Below, piece after piece: positions 58,076 through 64,000 of a DNA stretch of 64,000 nt. The stretch is taken from positions 260,232,339-260,296,338 of the forward strand of contig OV884057.1 in assembly GCA_930367215.1 (NCBI GenBank), read 5' to 3'. This DNA comes from Pollenia angustigena (lineage: Eukaryota > Arthropoda > Insecta > Diptera > Polleniidae). The notes beneath the pieces are model-generated. The model saw nothing but the letters and a program-made list of their open reading frames with translations, had not been told where the DNA came from and did no database searches. A program made the translations under genes and the position numbers. Position 1 is the first letter of the stretch. Each line of letters begins with the position of its first letter.

Positions 58076-61000
58076 AAATAAAAACAAAATTAGGACATAT
58101 AAAATTAATAGTGGATACTGGAGCCACCAATTCAATAATTAACCCAGGAATTTGTCATCCAAAGTGGATACACCAAATTAAACCCCTTATAATTAAAACT
58201 ATTCAAAACGAAGTAAACGTAAAAGAAAAAGTAATAATTCCAGCATTCAAAGAATTTAAAATTACTGATAAAATGCTACAGTTTTATGTTTTAAAATTTC
58301 ATAACCATTACGATGGCCTACTAGGCAATGATATACTTAAAACATATAATGCTTGCATAAATTATGCAAATAATTCTATCCAAATAAATGGACAGAATAT
58401 ACCAATATTTTTTGACGATAAAAAAGAGATAAAAAGTAAATCAATTTTTTGTGAAGAACAGTACAACATTTCTAATAGGATGATCGCTACGCAGAAGGTA
58501 GACAATTATAGTAACAATGTGAAAGAATATAAAACCTTGGAACACCAAATTAGAACACAGCACCTTAATTCTGAAGAAAAACAACGTCTCTTACTACTTA
58601 TAAAAAAATATTCATCAATATTTTTCAAAGAAAATACACAACTTAGCTTTACAAACGCCATTAAACATAAAATTAGAACTATAAACGATGTTCCAATAGT
58701 CTCAAAATCTTATAGATACCCCTATATACACAAATTTGAAGTTGAAAGACAAATACAAGAGATGTTAGAAAGTAATATAATAAGAGATAGCAATTCGCCC
58801 TATTCCGCCCCAATCTGGATTGTGCCAAAGAAAGCCGATGCAAGTGGGGAAAGCAAATGGAGACTCGTCATTGATTATCGCAAATTGAATGAGATTACAA
58901 TTGACGATAAATATCCTATACCCAACATAGAGGAGATACTTGATAAACTGGGAAGATGCCAGTATTTCACAACCCTCGACCTCGCAAAAGGATTTCATCA
59001 GATTGAAATCGAAGAAGAGGATATTCATAAGACAGCCTTCAGCGTTGAAGGAGGTCATTATGAATTTTTGAGGATGCCGTTTGGGTTAAAAACAGCCCCA
59101 GCGACGTTTCAAAGATTAATGAATACAGTCCTTAAAGACTATATAAATAAGATATGCTTAGTATATCTAGACGACGTGATTATCTTCTCCACGTCACTAC
59201 AAGAACATTTGAATTCTATAAAATTAATATTTGAAAAATTAAAAGAAGCCAATTTAAAAATTCAGTTAGACAAGTCCGAATTTTTGAAAAAAGAAACAGA
59301 ATTTTTAGGACACATTGTTACAATTGAAGGGATAAAACCAAATCCAAAAAAAATTCAATGCGTATCTAACTTTCGAATTCCAACCACCGTAAAACAAATC
59401 AAACAATTTTTAGGTCTTACGGGTTATTATAGGAAATTCATTAAAGATTATTCAGCAATAGCGAAACCTATGACAAAATACTTAAAAAAGGATATAAAAT
59501 TAAATATTTCCGATCCAGAATATCAAAAAAGTTTCAATACACTAAAAACTTTACTCATTAATGAACCAATATTAGCATACCCCGACTTTACAAAGAAGTT
59601 TACAGTTACCACAGATGCTAGCAATTATGCATTAGGAGCCATTTTATCTCAAGACAACCATCCAATTTGCTATGCTAGTCGAACCCTTAATGATCACGAA
59701 ATAAACTATAGCACCATCGAAAAAGAACTACTTGCTATAGTATGGGCAACAAAATATTTCAGGCCTTACTTATTTGGAAGAAAATTCACTATAGAAACAG
59801 ACCACAAACCATTAACGTGGCTTTTTTCAATTAAAGAACCAAACTCTAAACTCGTGAGATGGCGTCTAAGACTTTCTGAATTTAATTATGATATAAAGTA
59901 TAAAAAGGGAACTAAAAACAGCAATGCCGACGCATTGTCAAGAATAGAAAACGAACCAATTAGTATAAACGTGATGAATTTAAGTGATACAACAATAAAA
60001 GAAACCCCAACAGCTATTAACCTATTTAAAAACCAAATTATTATAAAGAAGATAACGTCCGGATCAGTTAGAATAAGAAATAGGAATGTCTTTAAAAACA
60101 AAAGAAAAACTATCTTTATGAAAGAATTAGATAAAGAATGTGCTATCACTTTGCTAAAAACGCATTTTAATCCCACTCAACTAAATGCAATCTTAATAGA
60201 TGACGATTTTTTCCCTGTTTTCAAAGAGACGTTTGACGAATTGTTCTCAACTAATACAAATTTCAAAATAGTACGATGTTTCAATTTGGTAGAAGACATA
60301 GAAGATGAAGGAAAATTAAGTGAAGAAATAAAAATAGAGCACCATGATAAGAACCATAGAGGTATCACAGCAGTTTTTGAAGAGTTGAAAAACCGAATCT
60401 ACCATCCTCAACTTAAATTAAGAATAACTCAATTTATAAACAATTGTGAAGTATGCAACGTAGAAAAATACGACAGAAAGCCTCCTAAAGTACCCTATAA
60501 AATAACAGAAACACCCAACAAGCCTCGAGACATTATTCATATTGACGTTTTCTATACTTTACAAAAACAACTATTTCTGACTATAATAGACAAATTTACA
60601 AAATTCGCTTCAGCATTTAGAATTTGTGGAAGAACTTGGGTAGAATTTAAATCAAAACTTATTCAATACTTCTCAATATATGGTAAACCAAGAAAAATTG
60701 TTGCAGATAACGAACTCGGGTTTAAAGCAATCCCATTAGTACAATTTTTAAAGGATGAAAACGTTATAATACACTATACCTCCAATAGCAATCACACCTC
60801 GAATGCAGACATCGAGAGACTACATAATACCATTAATGAACATATTAGACTTTTGCGACATGACGAAAGAACCCACAACGAAACTATCGAAGATAAAATA
60901 TCTAGAATAATAGGGTTTTACAATAATGCAATACATAGTACTACAAAGGTAAAACCAATTGACTTCATAAACGGAAAAATCTCAGAAGAAGAATACCCAA

Positions 61001-61257
61001 AATTTTATGAACTAATACTACGAAAAAAAACTAAATATATTAATACATTAAACAAAGACAGGACTGATGTCGAAATAGAGAACGGAGAAAATTTTATTAA
61101 GGAAATAAGAGGCGGGAAAAACCACCGTAAGTATAGGAAAATTAACGCGACCAAAATAGATAATGAACACCTAAAAGAGAATAAAACAAATCTTAAATAT
61201 TACAAAACCCATGTTAAACCATTTAAAAAATTCCAGATTAGAGCAAACAATGCTTAG
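58021..61257 (+). CDS. pol: Errantivirus Pol (protease, RT, RNase H, integrase)
   Basis: Open in the -1 frame relative to gag from 58021 to TAG 61255-61257, expressed as a Gag-Pol fusion by frameshifting; there is no ATG at its head. Counting from the GTG at 58111 as 1: protease DTGATNS at 2-8; reverse transcriptase with VIDYRKLNEIT, TLDLAKGFHQI and the YLDD active site at 352-355; RNase H with TDAS (Asp 502), IEKELLAIVWA and TDHKPLTWL. Integrase has the zinc domain H745-D-K-N-H749 ... C779-x2-C782 and catalytic Asp 812 (IHIDVF), Asp 866 (VADNELG) and Glu 902 (DIERLH); the 35 residues between the last two fit DD35E. No chromodomain. All key residues are present and no stop interrupts the frame, so this enzyme set looks intact. 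Confidence 0.95.
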   Translation, partial: RNIRKFSGQSLGKQLPHIKIKTKLGHIKLIVDTGATNSIINPGICHPKWIHQIKPLIIKTIQNEVNVKEKVIIPAFKEFKITDKMLQFYVLKFHNHYDGLLGNDILKTYNACINYANNSIQINGQNIPIFFDDKKEIKSKSIFCEEQYNISNRMIATQKVDNYSNNVKEYKTLEHQIRTQHLNSEEKQRLLLLIKKYSSIFFKENTQLSFTNAIKHKIRTINDVPIVSKSYRYPYIHKFEVERQIQEMLESNIIRDSNSPYSAPIWIVPKKADASGESKWRLVIDYRKLNEITIDDKYPIPNIEEILDKLGRCQYFTTLDLAKGFHQIEIEEEDIHKTAFSVEGGHYEFLRMPFGLKTAPATFQRLMNTVLKDYINKICLVYLDDVIIFSTSLQEHLNSIKLIFEKLKEANLKIQLDKSEFLKKETEFLGHIVTIEGIKPNPKKIQCVSNFRIPTTVKQIKQFLGLTGYYRKFIKDYSAIAKPMTKYLKKDIKLNISDPEYQKSFNTLKTLLINEPILAYPDFTKKFTVTTDASNYALGAILSQDNHPICYASRTLNDHEINYSTIEKELLAIVWATKYFRPYLFGRKFTIETDHKPLTWLFSIKEPNSKLVRWRLRLSEFNYDIKYKKGTKNSNADALSRIENEPISINVMNLSDTTIKETPTAINLFKNQIIIKKITSGSVRIRNRNVFKNKRKTIFMKELDKECAITLLKTHFNPTQLNAILIDDDFFPVFKETFDELFSTNTNFKIVRCFNLVEDIEDEGKLSEEIKIEHHDKNHRGITAVFEELKNRIYHPQLKLRITQFINNCEVCNVEKYDRKPPKVPYKITETPNKPRDIIHIDVFYTLQKQLFLTIIDKFTKFASAFRICGRTWVEFKSKLIQYFSIYGKPRKIVADNELGFKAIPLVQFLKDENVIIHYTSNSNHTSNADIERLHNTINEHIRLLRHDERTHNETIEDKISRIIGFYNNAIHSTTKVKPIDFINGKISEEEYPKFYELILRKKTKYINTLNKDRTDVEIENGENFIKEIRGGKNHRKYRKINATKIDNEHLKENKTNLKYYKTHVKPFKKFQIRANNA
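58033..58039 (+). promoter_or_regulatory. Probable -1 ribosomal frameshift site (A AAT TTT)
   Basis: The heptamer AAATTTT is set in the gag frame as A-AAT-TTT, exactly the X-XXY-YYZ arrangement. Slipping back one base gives AAA-TTT-TCG in the pol frame, which is open from 58021 (after a TAA at 58018) through protease. It lies 34 bases before the gag stop. A clear downstream pseudoknot was not worked out. Confidence 0.75.
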
Positions 61258-61285
61258 ATATTGATTAACACGCACATATATTTTT

Positions 61286-61287
61286 AG
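61286..61287 (+). other. Probable env splice acceptor
   Basis: The AG of CATATATTTTTAG lies immediately before the env ATG at 61288. Env of this lineage is translated from a spliced subgenomic RNA. Confidence 0.45.
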
Positions 61288-62816
61288 ATGCAAACCTGGA
61301 CTATAATTTTCATCTTATTCACACCCATAAGAGCGCAACTACTGAACATCCAAGACTTGACAAGTAATAATGGTTACCTCCCAATCAAAGTGGACGAAGT
61401 TAAAACAATTGAACAATATAATAAAATCCTTCATGTAATCAACATAACGGCATATACAGACAGTCTTTACCTCTTACAGCAGAACATAAAAACAATAAAC
61501 AGCAGCCTTACTAAAACTAACCCCGAAACAAGCTCTCTACTTGATAGTATAACAAAAAACTATGAGATATTAAATGTAAAAATAAGTAACTTAAAACCGC
61601 ACTTCAGAGAAAAAAGAGGCCTTATTAACGTATTAGGAAAAGGGTTAAAATATATTGCCGGATCTATGGACAGCGACGACGAGACTCAGATAAACAATGC
61701 CCTCAATTCAATGAAAACTCAAGTAAATAATTTCACAACTTTTAATAATCTCATAAGTAATCAAATTAAGAATATTACTAATCACATCAACCAAAAACAA
61801 ATAGTAATCAGCACTTATTTCAATAAATTTAAAAACTTTCTTCAAAATAAAATTAGAGATTTGGAAGACGAATTTAGACTTATAAGCCACATATATCAAG
61901 TAAATAATGACATTACCCTTTTAAAAAACCATGTGGACGACATTGGCCAAATAATTTTTTCCAGCAAATTAGGAATAATCCCAACAGACATACTTACGAA
62001 GACAGAACTAGATTTAATTACCAGCTTTGATAGCTATACTAATATCAAAGTAGCAGTAATATTTGAAAATGAAAACATCGTTATAATTCTTTTAATTCCA
62101 CAATATTCAAATTCTGTACTGTCAAAAATTATATTTGAACCAATACCTAATTCAAAAAACAAATCTATATCACTTAAAAGTAACGGAGTACTTGTTAGCA
62201 AAAATAATAAAATATATGAAACAAATGTTAAAGAAAATCTAAAGAAAATTTAATACAGATTAATGATAATTGCTTAGAAAATATTGTTAATTTTGAAGAA
62301 GCCCATTGCAATATGACAACCATGGATATTACCAGTGTAAACGAAATAATACCAGGTATTCTAATATTTAAGAATTTTTATTCCAAAATAACACATAATT
62401 GTAATAATAAATATGACTTAAAAATAACGGGCACTTTTCTTATCAAATTCGAAAATTGTGAAATTTATACATTAGATAATAATTTTACAAATGTTAAAAT
62501 AAAATTATACGAAAATTTTATCTTACCCAATTTTATAACTAAAATAAAAGAAAACTCTAATACAACTTTTGCTGATTTAAAACTAGAAACTCTATACTTA
62601 GAGCAAATTAAATATGAAGAAACTATTAAAAAAATACTTTACCATAACAATAAATCAAAAATTATTAATATAAGCATTAATATAATAATAATACTTGCAA
62701 TTTTGATATTGATTTTAATTTTATTCTATATGAAACCTAAAAGTAAAGTTCTAATTTCGCCGGAGCCTCAATCTAACGGTGGGGGTGTTATAACCGCTAG
62801 AACATTTATATTATAA
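61288..62816 (+). pseudogene. env: Errantivirus Env, one frame break
   Basis: The first part (61288-62253, 321 residues) has an N-terminal hydrophobic signal-like segment ending near IRAQ, several N-x-S/T sites, a furin-type site REKR at 107-110 and a following GLINVLGKGL stretch that fits the fusion peptide of errantivirus Env. It then meets a TAA at 62251-62253. The second part continues in another frame, which is open across the break (from at least about 62220). Its first in-frame ATG is 62313, it has cysteines and N-glycosylation sites, a transmembrane segment at about residues 117-140 counted from that ATG, and a short basic tail, and it ends at 62816 inside the 3' LTR. A one- or two-base indel near 62225-62250 best explains this. 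As it stands the copy would give a secreted, tail-less Env. A sequencing error in this A-rich stretch cannot be excluded. Confidence 0.85.
62778..62785 (+). other. Polypurine tract
   Basis: GGTGGGGG immediately before the 3' LTR, the primer for plus-strand synthesis. The tract is interrupted by one T. Confidence 0.7.
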
Positions 62817-63293
62817 ATGTTACATTTTTATACATGTATGTGTGTATGACAAATTTATTACTAAACAAACGCAAGCCAACACACATACATCTATACTTTA
62901 AAATTCTTTATTTTCCAAATCGATTTTATTAAGTACTTAAAATTCTTGGAATTTTAAGTGTTACAACAAACTCTCGCTTGTTGAACTTTTATTGTCAAAA
63001 TTTCAAAGAATTTTAAGTGTTACAACAAACTCTCGTTTGTTGAACTTTTATTGTCAAAATAATATTTCAAAGAATTTTAAGTGTTACAATAAACTCTCGC
63101 TTAAATCAAAACTGATGATTTAAGCAAGAGTATGAACTTTTAGTATTAAGCAATATTGTACCCTATTTTTTATTAAGTATATAACATATTGATTTTAATA
63201 AAGAAGCGCAGTAAGAACTGGGCAGCATTGAACTGAACAACTTTCAAAGTGTTTTTTTTAATTTATTTCACAAAAGTATTCGGACATTTATTT
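62786..63293 (+). repeat. 3' LTR, 508 bp
   Basis: By direct reading the same as the 5' LTR over its full length, including the internal repeats and hairpin. The last codons and stop of env lie in its first 31 bases. Confidence 0.95.
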
Positions 63294-63299
63294 ATGCAG
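63294..63299 (+). repeat. Target-site duplication, right copy
   Basis: ATGCAG, matching 55624-55629; after it the coding sequence of the DNA transposon's gene resumes (GAAGGGCCAACAGTGGAG). Confidence 0.85.
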
Positions 63300-63545
63300 A
63301 AGGGCCAACAGTGGAGTCACACATTGACATTATGTGTGGTTCAGAAACTGATGATAGCGATGAATGCGATGCCATTAGTCCCGAACAACCACCATCGAAA
63401 AAGTCTAGGCAATATTTATTAAAATAAATAAAAATAAATAAATAAAAATAAAAAATTATAAAAATGTTTACTCAATTTTTTTAGTAGTTTATGGCCAGAA
63501 GTCTGGAGTTATTGGGGAAAATTTATAAAAAAGGCGATAAATGAC

Positions 63546-63658
63546 AAAATTTAAAATGTCATAAAAAAAACTGACACATACGAACGCCAAACCCTTTGAG
63601 GGTTTTACTATACTGACCTAGTACCATCACCCTGACTTGGAATTTCTCACCCCCCAGA
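63546..63658 (-). repeat. Right terminal inverted repeat
   Basis: Reverse complement starts TCTGGGGGGTGAGAAATTCC and matches the left repeat through ATGACATTTTAAATTTT. Confidence 0.9.
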
Positions 63659-63661
63659 CAA

Positions 63662-64000
63662 TAATCCCAAAAATGTTCCATAGTGTTATTAATATGGGCG
63701 TTCAAATCAAAATGCACATCGTGCACTTCGTGATTCAGTGATGAGGCACATTTTCACCTCAGTGGATTCGGCAATAAGCAGAGTTGCCGCATTTGGACGA
63801 ATGATAATCCAAGAGTGATTGTCGAAAAACCAATGCGCTCACAAGAGTGACTGTTTGGTGCGGCTTATGGGCTGGCGGCATCATCGGGCCGAATTTTTTC
63901 CAAAATACGGCCCGACCATCGGACGGAGGTGTACCGCCGAGGTCGCGGCGGCCATTTGGCCGATATTTTGTTCCATACATGATTGAACCATACCAATATT
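63662..64000 (+). pseudogene. Tc1/mariner-superfamily transposase relic, runs off the window
   Basis: In changing plus-strand frames one reads SDEAHFHLSGFGNKQSCRIW, then NPRVIVEKPMRSQE and, after frameshifts, pieces matching the VWCGLWAGGIIGPNFF block (plus about 63855-63900) and a following YR-containing region. SDEAHFhlsG with one catalytic Asp, and WCGxxAGGIIGPYFF, are conserved in this superfamily. The stretch is clearly GC-richer than the rest of the window, which suggests a younger or differently biased insertion. Several frameshifts make it non-functional; the ends of the element were not located. Confidence 0.75.

Larger units (their letters stand above)
55630..63293 (+). mobile_element. 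Errantivirus (Ty3/gypsy LTR retrotransposon with env), 7.66 kb
   Basis: Complete element in the order 5' LTR, primer site, leader with tandem repeats, gag, protease-RT-RNase H-integrase, env, polypurine tract, 3' LTR. The primer site fits tRNA-Ser, as in the 17.6/297/Tom lineage of fly errantiviruses. The LTRs (508 bases each) appear identical by eye, so the insertion is young. Gag and pol frames are open throughout; env has one frame break. It lies in the last exon of the DNA transposon's gene in the same orientation. Confidence 0.95.
53862..63427 (+). pseudogene. Probable transposase gene, three exons, frameshifted and interrupted
   Basis: Exon 1 is 53862-55092 (first ATG at 53862), exon 2 is 55160-55461 and exon 3 starts at 55517. 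All junctions are GT-AG (GTAAGT at 55093; introns 67 and 55 bases) and keep the frame. Exon 3 is cut at 55629 by the errantivirus and resumes after 63299, ending at TAA 63425-63427 with an acidic tail and PSKKSR. The N-terminus has cysteine pairs C12/C15, C56/C59 and C94/C97, probably zinc-binding. Later come RLFIDSSKLSLKAVLLH (Asp about 253), CCDLKVVAMLCGLQSGY (Asp about 307), CFLCDWD (Cys 326/329) and, in exon 2, SDEQGERYHQ. These blocks are conserved in the arthropod family, and Asp, Asp and Glu in them could form a DDE-type site (inference). A small deletion just before SDEQGERYHQ shifts the frame to a TGA at 55411-55413, so the gene was already broken or degraded independently of the retrotransposon. 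Confidence 0.8.
52965..63658 (+). mobile_element. DNA transposon of an apparently unclassified family
   Basis: The two ends are about 114-base inverted repeats (listed separately) that match at over 90 percent. The flanks share CAA (52962-52964 and 63659-63661) if the ends are taken at TCTGGG; taking CTGGG gives a 5-base near-match instead, so the duplication length (3 or 5) is uncertain. The element encloses exactly one gene of its own, on the plus strand, with about 0.8 kb upstream and 0.1 kb downstream, a typical autonomous layout. Without the 7.66 kb errantivirus inserted in it, the element would be about 3.0 kb. The encoded protein belongs to a family that is very abundant in arthropod genomes and usually annotated as uncharacterised. 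I cannot assign it to a named superfamily. The copy looks inactive. Confidence 0.85.

Overview
The window is AT-rich, intron-poor nuclear DNA of an insect, most likely a higher fly (Brachycera). The basis is an errantivirus-type retrotransposon with a tRNA-Ser-like primer site, the mix of hAT, PIF/Harbinger, piggyBac, Tc1/mariner and non-LTR relics, and GT-AG introns of 55-71 bases. No bacterial-style operon, CRISPR array or rRNA gene is present. Most of the sequence is either mobile-element DNA in various stages of decay or unrecognisable AT-rich DNA, as expected of an intergenic stretch or a very large intron.

Layout: 1-16 kb is mostly featureless, with short inverted-repeat elements (a mariner deletion derivative at 1.9 kb, a Harbinger-like MITE at 3.4 kb, a 1.6 kb hAT-like element at 8.3-9.9 kb, a MITE at 12.0 kb). 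16.4-19.2 kb is a hAT-like element with a perfect 8-base target duplication; a decayed piggyBac transposase lies inside it. 21-32.5 kb carries two copies of one Harbinger-like MITE with CTG target duplications, a hAT-like element with subterminal repeats (27.2-27.8 kb) and a non-LTR retrotransposon fossil (30.5-32.5 kb). 33-45 kb holds three tRNA-like SINEs, a 334-base unit tandemly triplicated (36.3-37.3 kb), several MITEs, a second non-LTR fossil (40.3-41.0 kb) and an almost perfect 125-base palindrome (42.4 kb). 45.1-47.1 kb is a foldback-type element with a nested MITE.

The only convincing intact host gene is a two-exon gene at 48.28-48.77 kb for a small secreted protein of about 137 residues that I do not recognise. 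A MITE starts eight bases after its stop codon and appears to supply its poly(A) signal.

The most interesting region is 52.97-63.66 kb. It is a DNA transposon with about 114-base terminal inverted repeats that carries a three-exon gene. The product belongs to a protein family that is widespread and repetitive in arthropod genomes and that I know only as 'uncharacterised protein'. The terminal repeats indicate that the gene travels as a transposon and probably encodes its transposase. A 7.66 kb errantivirus (LTR, primer site, tandem-repeat leader, gag, pol with a -1 frameshift site, env, polypurine tract, LTR) has jumped into its last exon. Its two 508-base LTRs look identical, so that insertion is recent. 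Both elements look inactive as they stand: the transposase gene is frameshifted and interrupted, and env has a reading-frame break. The window ends in a Tc1/mariner transposase relic.
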